NCBI GenBank assembly: GCA_003663585.1
Contig: QMTU01000003.1
Coordinates: 1 to 19,881 of the forward strand
Length of the DNA: 19,881 nucleotides
Reading direction: 5' to 3'
Origin: Thermoplasmata archaeon
GTDB lineage: Archaea; Thermoplasmatota; B47-G6
Shown: piece by piece, positions 1 to 6,958 of the stretch
How positions within the stretch are numbered: the stretch's first letter is position 1
How the letters are laid out: the number at the start of each line of letters is the position of its first letter
Notes under the pieces: generated by a model
Database searches by the model: none
What the model was told of the DNA's origin: nothing
What the model saw: the letters and a program-made list of their open reading frames with translations, nothing else
Translations under genes and position numbers: made by a program

Positions 1-25
1 GGGCATCTTTCGGCGAAAGCAGCCC
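1..25. other. Possible structured RNA stub at the window edge
   Basis: Bases 1-25 form a stem-loop. GGGC pairs with GCCC at the outside and CTTTC pairs with GAAAG inside, separated by an AT/CA internal mismatch and closed by a 3-nt GGC loop. The segment is visibly richer in G+C than the intergenic DNA on the other side of the tRNA gene. It lies 36 nt beyond the tRNA 3' end. It could be the end of another stable RNA or a processing or termination structure for the tRNA transcript. I cannot assign it to a known RNA family, and it may continue beyond the window. Confidence 0.3.
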
Positions 26-60
26 CCAGGGACGTGAAAACAACGAAAGCAAGCAGAGGT

Positions 61-138
61 TGGTGCTCCCGCCGGGATTTGAACCCGGGTCACCGGCTCG
101 AAAGGCCGGTATGCTAGACCGGGCTACACCACGGGAGC
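61..138 (-). tRNA. tRNA-Glu (anticodon UUC)
   Basis: On the minus strand this folds as a complete cloverleaf. The acceptor strands GCTCCCG and CGGGAGC pair perfectly. The anticodon stem CCGGC/GCCGG carries the loop CTTTCGA, giving anticodon TTC, which decodes GAA/GAG as glutamate. The T arm is CCGGG-TTCAAAT-CCCGG. The discriminator base is A and the CCA end appears encoded at 61-63. No intron interrupts the anticodon loop. A TATA box sits at 168-177, about 30 nt upstream of the 5' end. The D-arm is less regular than the other arms but still pairs. The anticodon assignment is firm. Confidence 0.95.
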
Positions 139-167
139 CTCAGAGCTAATGCTTAACAAATATTCAA

Positions 168-177
168 GCTTTATAAG
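168..177 (-). promoter_or_regulatory. TATA box for tRNA-Glu
   Basis: Read on the minus strand this is CTTATAAAGC, a good archaeal TATA element. Its centre is about 34 nt upstream of the mature tRNA 5' end, so transcription would start a few bases before the tRNA. No other minus-strand gene lies close enough to use it. Confidence 0.6.
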
Positions 178-337
178 AATTTCCCTCAGTGCTCGTTTTT
201 CGCTTTCATAAGGGTTGTATGAAGAATATCATCTACTTTAATAAGCAATTAGTCTCTTTAGGGTATAAGCATTTTATTGGCATGCACAGCAATGAGCTAA
301 CAGAAGTCTAGGAATAGACGTAGGGCGCGTGGGTCTT

Positions 338-1162
338 ATGGAAGCGTGGCACATACCAATAGCAATAATTCTTGGATATGTTTTCTCTCCGCTTATAAGA
401 AAGGTGAAGAGAGAAATAAGAATAGCGATCATAGACTTCGCTATACCAGCATACATGTTCTTCGTGGCATATTCTGGAATACGCTTAGAAGACATCTATG
501 CATTTATATTTGGAGTGATATCATCAATTTTGGGGGTAACATTCGCATGGATTATATTTAGAAAGTCAGAGCTCAAAAAAGAGGCCATGATTATGTCATC
601 TCTAGGAAATTGTGTGATTTTTGGGTTTCCAATAATATTATCCCTTGGCCTACCTGAGAAGGTGGCTGCAGTCTACGTTCAAGGGCATAACATTATGGCC
701 TTCACCTTAATTCCGTTTATAATGAGTGAAGACCTAAGAGATCTCTCAAAAGGATTTTATAACGCAGTAAGAACACCCATAATTCTAGGATTTATGTTAG
801 GTCTTTTATTAAGTCCGTGGAACGGCCTTAAGTTAATTTCCCCTACAATAAAGCACTACTTAGGATACTCCTTTTATGTGCTTCTATTATATCTTGGCTC
901 AAACCTTAAGAAAGGAGCGTTTAATGGAAGGTTTTTGCTGGGAGTTTTCCTCTCAAAGATGATCCTACCAGCACTTATAGTGGCATTATCTATAATGTTT
1001 TTACGTGAAGATCTTGCCATTACAGTTCTTGTTTTAACAACAACCCCTCCTGCGATAATAACAAATGCAATAATATCAAAGTATGGATTAAAAGATGACA
1101 TTAGCGCATTTACTACGTTAATACTGACCATAGTTGCTTTAATACCTTATCTGATTCTGTAG
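338..1162 (+). CDS. AEC-family (auxin efflux carrier-like) permease
   Basis: A 274-aa, very hydrophobic protein with about eight to ten predicted membrane segments, in the size range of prokaryotic AEC/malonate-type carriers (usually near 300 aa). The sequence looks typical of the family. The central Asn-containing stretch (NCVIFGFPI) matches the family's conserved N...GF.G.P region. A late TTTPPAIITNAIISKYG segment matches the conserved Pro-Pro/Asn motif of the second repeat. The substrate cannot be read; family members move organic acids, amino acids or similar anions. I chose ATG 338, since a GTG at 329 is the only upstream alternative and would add three residues. A TATA-like stretch (GGGTATAAGC) lies near 258. 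The gene converges with the unknown gene at 1171-1872, leaving only 8 bp between the stops. Confidence 0.8.
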   Translation: MEAWHIPIAIILGYVFSPLIRKVKREIRIAIIDFAIPAYMFFVAYSGIRLEDIYAFIFGVISSILGVTFAWIIFRKSELKKEAMIMSSLGNCVIFGFPIILSLGLPEKVAAVYVQGHNIMAFTLIPFIMSEDLRDLSKGFYNAVRTPIILGFMLGLLLSPWNGLKLISPTIKHYLGYSFYVLLLYLGSNLKKGAFNGRFLLGVFLSKMILPALIVALSIMFLREDLAITVLVLTTTPPAIITNAIISKYGLKDDISAFTTLILTIVALIPYLIL

Positions 1163-1170
1163 ATTTATTT

Positions 1171-1872
1171 TTAGAGACCAATGCCTAGTATTGTTCTAAT
1201 AGCATCCTTTATCCAGTTTATGAGGTCTTCATCTCCAAGAATATCTAGCTCAGCAAGATCTATTCCTTTGTACTCTTCTATTATCTTTTCAAGTCTTTTC
1301 GAAATTGTTCCAACGCTTTTATATGCAACTGCCTCAAAGAACGATAAAATTTGTTTGTTGTTTGAGGCTATGTAAAAGACGTCTTCATCAAGTTTTAGCT
1401 CTGCTATAGCAAGATCTGGGCGATAAAATGTAGAAACAATTTTGAGCTCCTCCCTTGAAACTTCCTCGTCACTCTTAAACAGATATCGGTCTACATCCTC
1501 TAAGAATATGTTTTTGTTTGCCGTAGATGTAAATGCCATTATTACCCTATCTGAATACACAAGACCCTCTGCAATCTTTATCTCTTTTGGTACCATTGCC
1601 TTTCCTAAGCGTAAAGATATCCATGGATTTTCAGAGTCCTCTGGGAAAAATTTCGTTTTTGGTGGGTACTCAGCCCTTATGATATCTCCTATGTCATAAA
1701 TGTAAATGGAGTGAGGGCTTTCCTCCTTAAGATACTTTATGAGGCTTGCATATAGTCCCGAGCTTGCCTCATATAGGACCACAAACACATATTTTAACTT
1801 AAGAAGCCCCCTCAGGAAATCTCTTTTAAATAAGTCCTCAAGGGATCTTCCAATAAAGACCCAGTTCCTCAT
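1171..1872 (-). CDS. Unrecognised archaeal protein, 233 aa
   Basis: I do not recognise this protein. It has no signal peptide or membrane segment. The N-terminus (WVFIGRSLEDLF) leads into a hydrophobic strand-like segment (YVFVVLYEASSGLYASLIKYL) that looks like the start of an alpha/beta fold. The C-terminal third is charged and helical, ending with a glycine/leucine tail. The start was set at ATG 1872 because GGAGGA lies 8 nt before it; the TTG at 1876-1878 would be almost on top of that Shine-Dalgarno. A TATA-like AATTTAAAT at 1920-1928 fits a promoter of its own. It is single, convergent with the permease, and codon use resembles its neighbours, so it is likely a real gene. Confidence 0.75.
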   Translation of the reverse strand: MRNWVFIGRSLEDLFKRDFLRGLLKLKYVFVVLYEASSGLYASLIKYLKEESPHSIYIYDIGDIIRAEYPPKTKFFPEDSENPWISLRLGKAMVPKEIKIAEGLVYSDRVIMAFTSTANKNIFLEDVDRYLFKSDEEVSREELKIVSTFYRPDLAIAELKLDEDVFYIASNNKQILSFFEAVAYKSVGTISKRLEKIIEEYKGIDLAELDILGDEDLINWIKDAIRTILGIGL

Positions 1873-1919
1873 TAACAAGTCCTCCTTCTTGGTCCTTTAT
1901 AATACTAGATTTGGACATA

Positions 1920-1928
1920 ATTTAAATA
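1920..1928 (-). promoter_or_regulatory. TATA-like box for the 233-aa gene
   Basis: AATTTAAAT (read as ATTTAAATT on the minus strand) lies about 52 nt upstream of the start codon. This predicts a leader of roughly 27 nt that contains the GGAGGA Shine-Dalgarno. Confidence 0.4.
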
Positions 1929-2002
1929 ATCATAACCTGGTCGTTTATTTTAATAATATCTCAATTAAAAGGACTTCTGTCTTTTAAGACGGTAAAAAAT
2001 CC

Positions 2003-2011
2003 TTAAATATA
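2003..2011 (+). promoter_or_regulatory. TATA box before the decayed small gene
   Basis: TTAAATATA follows an A-rich run (AAAAAATCC), as in a BRE-TATA pair. A start about 26 nt downstream would fall near 2033, next to GAGGTG (2034-2039) and the GTG at 2041. No intact gene follows, so this looks like the promoter of a former gene. Confidence 0.45.
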
Positions 2012-2040
2012 GCTTTTATGCCTCTATTTCTAAGAGGTGT

Positions 2041-2276
2041 GTGAGTAGAGAAGATAAACTACTGTCGTAGATAATACTAAGGAAATATGAAGAAATAAAC
2101 GAAGAACCTACTCTATTACTCAAATGCAGCCAGATAATAAATGTTAATGCCATTGCCTATTGAACATCTATTAGGAACGTGCAAGATCATAATCTCGAGC
2201 TCCATCTGAAAGGGACGAATAAGGTATGCTCTCGCAAGGAATCCTCAAACACTGCCAAAAGAGGACACAAAATCTA
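2041..2276 (+). pseudogene. Probable decayed small gene
   Basis: The frame beginning with GTG 2041 reads like a protein for about 78 codons and is broken by only two stops before the terminal TAA at 2274-2276: TAG at 2068-2070 and TGA at 2161-2163. Between them it gives SREDKLLS, then IILRKYEEINEEPTLLLKCS and so on: charged, helical and archaeal in flavour, not like random AT-rich DNA. It starts just after a GAGGTG and a TATA box at 2003-2011. Size, charge and position just upstream of an ABC export operon would suit a lost small DNA-binding regulator, but that is inference and I see no decisive motif. It could instead be chance or sequence error. Confidence 0.35.
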
Positions 2277-2316
2277 ACCTAGATAATAGAATAAGCGTTA
2301 ATGCTATAAGCACTAG

Positions 2317-2330
2317 AAATATATTAATAC
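2317..2330 (+). promoter_or_regulatory. Probable promoter of the ABC export operon
   Basis: AAATATATTAATAC is the best TATA-like element in the gap before the ABC genes. A transcription start about 26 nt on would fall at 2348-2352, inside the inverted repeat at 2343-2362. The resulting leader of about 100 nt ends in GGGGAGG (2443-2449). Confidence 0.4.
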
Positions 2331-2342
2331 TGGAGGGCTATT

Positions 2343-2362
2343 TTAGTTATCCTAATAACTAA
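2343..2362. promoter_or_regulatory. Operator-like perfect inverted repeat
   Basis: TTAGTTAT - CCTA - ATAACTAA is a perfect 8-bp inverted repeat with a 4-bp spacer. It overlaps the predicted transcription start of the ABC operon. That geometry suits a dimeric winged-helix repressor site. It could also be a short hairpin at the 5' end of the mRNA. Confidence 0.4.
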
Positions 2363-2452
2363 TCCTTTCCCTTAAGGCCGGGGATACTGAAAGTTTGCCA
2401 CTGCATCATATGTCTTCTATAAGGTAATGACTAAACTTGTGAGGGGAGGCCT

Positions 2453-3178
2453 TTGAGGCTTGCAGTTAGAGTTAAGGATCTCGTTAAGAGATACAAAAAC
2501 TTTACTGCAGTTCGTGGAATTTCATTTGAAATACGCGAAGGAGAGATTTTTGGACTTATAGGGCCTAATGGAGCTGGTAAGACGACAACGCTTAGGATAA
2601 TAGCTACACTTCTTAGGCCAACATCTGGAGAGGTTAGTGTCTTTGGGTATGACATTACCAAGGATGCGGAGAAAATAAGAGCCTTGATAAGCTATCTTCC
2701 AGAAGAGGCGGGCGCATATAAAGATATGACTGGAATTGAGTACCTTAAGTTTATGGCAGAGGTATATGGAGTAGATGACAGTAGTGCCTTAGATAAGGCT
2801 ATTGAGATCGCTGATCTCGGACCTGATATATACAATAAGGTAGGAACGTATAGCAAAGGTATGATTCGTAAGTTACTTCTTGCTAGGGCCTTGATGACAG
2901 CTCCAAAGCTTGCAATATTAGATGAACCGACTAGTGGCCTTGATGTGATAAATGCTGTAAGAATAAGAAATATAATTAAAAATGAGAGAAATCGTGGAAC
3001 AACATTCCTAATATCTAGCCATAACATGCTTGAGGTAGCATACCTCTGTGATAGGGTAGCTATAATTCATAAGGGAAGAATATTTGAGATAGGGTCACCT
3101 GAGGAGCTTATGAGGAAATATGACGTGGATAACCTAGAAGAAGTATTCCAGAGGGTGGTGATATCAGTTGAGGAGTGA
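2453..3178 (+). CDS. ABC transporter ATP-binding protein (ABC-2 export type)
   Basis: A 241-aa nucleotide-binding subunit that powers the membrane partner encoded next. Walker A is GPNGAGKTT (residues 37-45). The Q-loop region is around residues 80-90 (YLPEEAGAYKDMTG). The signature is the variant YSKGM (133-137) instead of LSGGQ, common in NatA/DrrA-like exporters. Walker B is LAILDE (153-158) followed by PTSGLD, and the switch histidine is in SSHNM (190). Start: TTG at 2453 is the only plausible start, as the frame has TAA at 2432-2434 and no start codon in between, and GGGGAGG ends 3 nt before it. The permease start overlaps its end by 11 nt, so the two are co-translated. It is probably controlled by the palindrome at 2343-2362. 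The substrate is unknown. Confidence 0.93.
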   Translation: MRLAVRVKDLVKRYKNFTAVRGISFEIREGEIFGLIGPNGAGKTTTLRIIATLLRPTSGEVSVFGYDITKDAEKIRALISYLPEEAGAYKDMTGIEYLKFMAEVYGVDDSSALDKAIEIADLGPDIYNKVGTYSKGMIRKLLLARALMTAPKLAILDEPTSGLDVINAVRIRNIIKNERNRGTTFLISSHNMLEVAYLCDRVAIIHKGRIFEIGSPEELMRKYDVDNLEEVFQRVVISVEE

Positions 3179-4646
3179 TCTCCTAACAATTATTAAGAAA
3201 GAGCTTAGAATACTCAAGAGAAGGGAGTTCCTATTTGGAATACTAATGCCCATTTTAATACTGTATGCTATAGGAAATATCGTGGGAACAGGTGTTAAGA
3301 GCACTGTGGAGGAAATTACATCAAGGGGAATAAACATCACTGTGATTTGTGCAGATCCTGCTCCGAGAAATTTAAGCGCATTTTTATCCGTTATCAATAT
3401 AATAAACTTATCTCAAAATGAGGAGGCAAATGTGTATAACATCACACTCATAATGAGTGAGCCTGTAAATAAGACCATTGGAGAGCTATGGAAATCGATT
3501 GGGGAGCATAATCTTAACGTTTCGAGCATTATTAGAGAGATAAGAGAGATTGGCGAGGTATTCTCTGGAAGGCCTCCAGAGGAGAAGGTAAGAAGCCTAC
3601 TCTCAAAAGGGGTCGACGTAGTAATATATGTTCCTGAAAACTTCACATGGAACGTACTCTTAGGAAAGAGCACAAGTATCTACACGTACTACAAGAGTCC
3701 AGAAGATCCATTCAGCATGTTTGGCAACATTAAGACAGGAATAGTGAATAACTTTATAGAGCTTCTTGGAAAGACCTTAAACTATTTTATGATAACAAGA
3801 TATTACCCAAATTTCCCTCCGAACTTCGTCTATAGTCCTATCGTTGAGCATCCATATACATACTATAGGGGAGAGATAATTTCAGGATCTCCAGAGCAGG
3901 TGTTTGGAGCGTTTGGAGCAGGTTTTATAATCCCAATGATGATGTTTCTCCTAGCCATGTATGCAACTACCACTGCTGCGACAAATATGGGCGAAGAAAA
4001 GGAAAATAAGACATTGGAAACACTACTTACCCTGCCAATAAGGAGGAGAAATATAGTTATTGGTAAAGTCTTTGGAATGATCATTGTTGCTACAGCAATG
4101 GCTATTTTCTACATGGCTGGACTAATCCTTTACATGAAGAGCCTTACAAGTTCTGTATCAGAGGAGGGAGAGGCTATCAGCATAAGCTTCAGTAGCATGA
4201 CGAACATACTATCTCCACAGGGCATAATACTTTTAGGCTTTGGAATAGTACTCACGGCGGGTATTGGTGCAATGATGGGACTTATAGCGGGCGCATTTTC
4301 AGATAGCGTGAGGACAGCATCCACAATATCAAGCTTTATAATTATGCCATTGGCTCTACCAGCGTTCTTTTTCATGTACGTTCCAATAACATCAGGTGAT
4401 CCAAGACTTTACATTCTAATGTTGGATCCCTTTATGGATCCAATAGTAATCATGAAAGGATTATTCGCTGGAAATATAATGTTCTGTACAATTTCAGTTG
4501 CCTATCTTTTAGGAGTATTCTTTGTACTACTATACGTAACAGCAAGCCTATTTAACTCAGAAAGAGTAATACTTGGAGGCTTTAAGAAGAAAAAGAGGAT
4601 CCCTAAACAAAGATTTGGTCTTGGACTTGTAAGAATAAAAATCTAG
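3168..4646 (+). CDS. ABC-2 type transporter permease
   Basis: A 492-aa membrane subunit for the preceding ATPase. Residues 1-22 are a cytoplasmic basic leader, followed by a first membrane helix (about 23-42). A large, Asn-rich extracellular segment runs from about 43 to 250. A cluster of about five or six membrane helices then fills most of the rest, before a basic tail (KKKKRIPKQRFG). This is the NatB/CcmB-like ABC-2 layout. The motif NMGEEKENKTLETLLTLP, after the second helix, is the typical cytoplasmic coupling segment of this family (E.E...T.E.LL..P). It starts at TTG 3168 inside the end of the ATPase gene, with GGTGGTGAT a few bases upstream. Likely role: export of a drug, peptide, lipid or Na+; the sequence does not decide which. 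Confidence 0.9.
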   Translation: MRSDLLTIIKKELRILKRREFLFGILMPILILYAIGNIVGTGVKSTVEEITSRGINITVICADPAPRNLSAFLSVINIINLSQNEEANVYNITLIMSEPVNKTIGELWKSIGEHNLNVSSIIREIREIGEVFSGRPPEEKVRSLLSKGVDVVIYVPENFTWNVLLGKSTSIYTYYKSPEDPFSMFGNIKTGIVNNFIELLGKTLNYFMITRYYPNFPPNFVYSPIVEHPYTYYRGEIISGSPEQVFGAFGAGFIIPMMMFLLAMYATTTAATNMGEEKENKTLETLLTLPIRRRNIVIGKVFGMIIVATAMAIFYMAGLILYMKSLTSSVSEEGEAISISFSSMTNILSPQGIILLGFGIVLTAGIGAMMGLIAGAFSDSVRTASTISSFIIMPLALPAFFFMYVPITSGDPRLYILMLDPFMDPIVIMKGLFAGNIMFCTISVAYLLGVFFVLLYVTASLFNSERVILGGFKKKKRIPKQRFGLGLVRIKI

Positions 4647-4711
4647 GGCGCTAACACATTATTGTCAGAAGGATCCCGAAAGCGATGCTAAACTGTTAGT
4701 GCTCGAAAACA

Positions 4712-4721
4712 TTTATATTAA
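4712..4721 (+). promoter_or_regulatory. TATA box for the pyrophosphatase gene
   Basis: TTTATATTAA predicts transcription from about 4742, which leaves an unusually long leader of about 100 nt before the pyrophosphatase ATG at 4842. The predicted start coincides with a 10-codon ORF, ATG 4742 to TAA 4774. Confidence 0.5.
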
Positions 4722-4841
4722 CTCCTCCCCTATATTTCGTGATGTCATCCCTAGTAATTAGCGTCAAATGCTAATGCTCAATAAGATGGGCTCAGAGAGA
4801 CATTGCTCTTCTAGTAAAGGACATGCTGTGGAGGTGTTCCT

Positions 4842-6890
4842 ATGGAATACCCATGGATAGGCCTTATAGTGGGAGTTCTCGGTGTCTCTTTGGCAGGGTA
4901 TTTTTACTACTGGGTTAAAAGACAGGAAGAGGGAGTTGAAGAGGCAAGAAGGATAGCAAAGTACATCAGGGAAGGCGCACAGGCATTTCTGAGGAGAGAG
5001 TATAAGACCCTTGCAGTATACCTGGTGGTAATGTTTATAGTGCTCTTCGTAGTGGGCTATATATTCTCAAAATATGGACTGGACTTTAGATCCTCCATTA
5101 CTTTCATATTTGGAGGAATTCTCTCGGCAATAGCAGGGTACTTTGGAATGAGCGCTGCGACTATTGCTAACGTTAGAACAACAACAGCCCTCAAAGAAGG
5201 AATCCCGAAAGGTCTAAAAGTGGCCTTTACTGGTGGAGCGGTGATGGGTCTTAGTGTGGCAAGTCTAGGCTTAATTGGAGTGTCAACGGCATACATAGTG
5301 TTCTCACATGAAACTCAAAAGCTTGCAGCAATACTCTTTGGATTCTCATTTGGAGCGTCCTCAATTGCATTATTCGCAAGAGTTGGTGGTGGGATCTACA
5401 CAAAGGCTGCTGATGTAGGAGCAGACATCGTTGGTAAAGTTGAGGTAGGAATACCAGAGGATGATCCCAGAAATCCAGCAGTAATTGCTGATAATGTGGG
5501 TGATAATGTCGGAGACGTTGCTGGAATGGGAGCAGATCTTTATGAGTCCTATGTGGGATCCATTATTGCTACAATAGCTATAGGAATAGCCCTAGGGCTA
5601 AAGGAGTATGCAGAGTACGCCATATTAGTGGCATCCATGGGACTTATAGCATCTATAGTTGGGATTCTGATAACTGCAAATTATAGAGGAGATAATGTGT
5701 TCAAGGCTTTGAACATGGGGAGCATAACGAGCGTAGTTTTAACAGCAGTTCTTTCAGGAATAGTGGCCTATTTAATACTCCCTAAGGTAGCAGTATCTGA
5801 TATAATAACTGGGTCACAGATAGTTATGACCTGGAACAGAACGTTTATGTCCTTAATACTTGGGCTTGTAGCAGGCGTAGTCATAGGATTTGTCACCCAA
5901 TACTACACATCAGACCAGTACAGACCCACGCAGGAAGTTGCTAAAGCAGCAACTACTGGGCCTGCTACGGATATCTTAGCAGGCATGTCCGTTGGAATGA
6001 TGAGTACGCTCATTCCAATGATAACAATAGCCCTTGCAATGATAGTCTCCTATAAGCTAGTTGGGATATATGGGATATCAATAGCAGCTGTTGGAATGCT
6101 CAGTACTTTGGCAATGACGATGTCAATGGATGCTTACGGGCCTATAGCTGACAATGCTGCTGGAATTGCGGAAATGGCAAGAGTTGGAGAAGACATCAGA
6201 GAAAGAGCTGAGAATTTAGATGCCGTTGGAAACACTACGGCAGCAATAGGAAAGGGATTTGCAATAGGAAGCGCTGCCCTTACTGCACTGGCATTCTTTG
6301 CCAATTATAGCAAGTACATAGCAAGTGAGAACATAGCTGTGACAAATCCATCAATAGTAGCTGGCGTGTTCTTAGGAGCGCTTATGCCATTCATTTTTAG
6401 CTCTATGGCAATAAGAGCAGTACAAAGAGCAGCAATGGAGATGGTAAATGAAATAAGAAGGCAATTCAGGGAGATTCCAGGAATATTAGAAGGAAAAGAA
6501 ACTCCAGACTACTCTAGATGTGTTGATATCTCAACAAAGGCAGCTCTTAGGGAGATGATCCTTCCAACAGTAAGTGCGATATTAGCACCAATACTCGTAG
6601 GCGTTATTCCAGCACTCGGTAAGGAGGCTGTTGGTGGCTTCATTATTGGAGCAACAGCCTCTGGATTCCTCCTGGCAGTCTACATGGCCAACGCTGGAGG
6701 GTCTTGGGATAACGCAAAGAAGTACATAGAAAAAGGCAATCTTGGAGGTAAGGGAAGCGATACACATAAGGCATCCGTTGTTGGAGATACTGTTGGAGAT
6801 CCGCTCAAAGACACTGCAGGGCCCTCTTTGAACATTCTTATAAAACTTATGAGCATAGTAGCGCTATTATTTGCGCCTATCTTCTTATAA
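4842..6890 (+). CDS. hppA: Membrane-bound ion-pumping pyrophosphatase (K+-dependent type)
   Basis: A 682-aa integral membrane protein with about 16 helices that couples pyrophosphate hydrolysis to H+ or Na+ export. The catalytic motifs are all present: DVGADIVGKVE and EDDPRNPAVIADNVGDNVGD in the first acidic loop, DAYGPIADNAAGIAEM in the middle, and GGSWDNAKK followed by DTVGDPLKDTAGPS at the end. The subtype-determining position in GNTTAAIGKG is Ala (residue 467), as in K+-dependent enzymes; K+-independent ones have Lys there. A glutamate is kept in GADLYESYVGS (Glu235), the pattern of Na+-pumping members such as those of Methanosarcina and Thermotoga. Na+ transport is inferred only. The start follows GGAGGTG by 5 nt. 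An oligo-T run lies right after the stop. Confidence 0.96.
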   Translation: MEYPWIGLIVGVLGVSLAGYFYYWVKRQEEGVEEARRIAKYIREGAQAFLRREYKTLAVYLVVMFIVLFVVGYIFSKYGLDFRSSITFIFGGILSAIAGYFGMSAATIANVRTTTALKEGIPKGLKVAFTGGAVMGLSVASLGLIGVSTAYIVFSHETQKLAAILFGFSFGASSIALFARVGGGIYTKAADVGADIVGKVEVGIPEDDPRNPAVIADNVGDNVGDVAGMGADLYESYVGSIIATIAIGIALGLKEYAEYAILVASMGLIASIVGILITANYRGDNVFKALNMGSITSVVLTAVLSGIVAYLILPKVAVSDIITGSQIVMTWNRTFMSLILGLVAGVVIGFVTQYYTSDQYRPTQEVAKAATTGPATDILAGMSVGMMSTLIPMITIALAMIVSYKLVGIYGISIAAVGMLSTLAMTMSMDAYGPIADNAAGIAEMARVGEDIRERAENLDAVGNTTAAIGKGFAIGSAALTALAFFANYSKYIASENIAVTNPSIVAGVFLGALMPFIFSSMAIRAVQRAAMEMVNEIRRQFREIPGILEGKETPDYSRCVDISTKAALREMILPTVSAILAPILVGVIPALGKEAVGGFIIGATASGFLLAVYMANAGGSWDNAKKYIEKGNLGGKGSDTHKASVVGDTVGDPLKDTAGPSLNILIKLMSIVALLFAPIFL

Positions 6891-6892
6891 TC

Positions 6893-6899
6893 CTTTTTT
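6893..6899 (+). terminator. Oligo-T terminator after the pyrophosphatase gene
   Basis: CTTTTTT begins three bases after the TAA stop. Archaeal RNA polymerase terminates on T-rich non-template runs like this without needing a hairpin. Confidence 0.4.
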
Positions 6900-6958
6900 G
6901 ATGCCTACCTTCTTGCTCAAAAGTTTAATAGAGTCTGTCCTATTATATTGATAAGCTG

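Noticed and set aside
219..311. 30-codon ORF (ATG 219) with AGGG upstream, before the AEC permease
   Set aside because: It is very short, in an intergenic region, with a weak ribosome site and no recognisable features; too likely to be chance.
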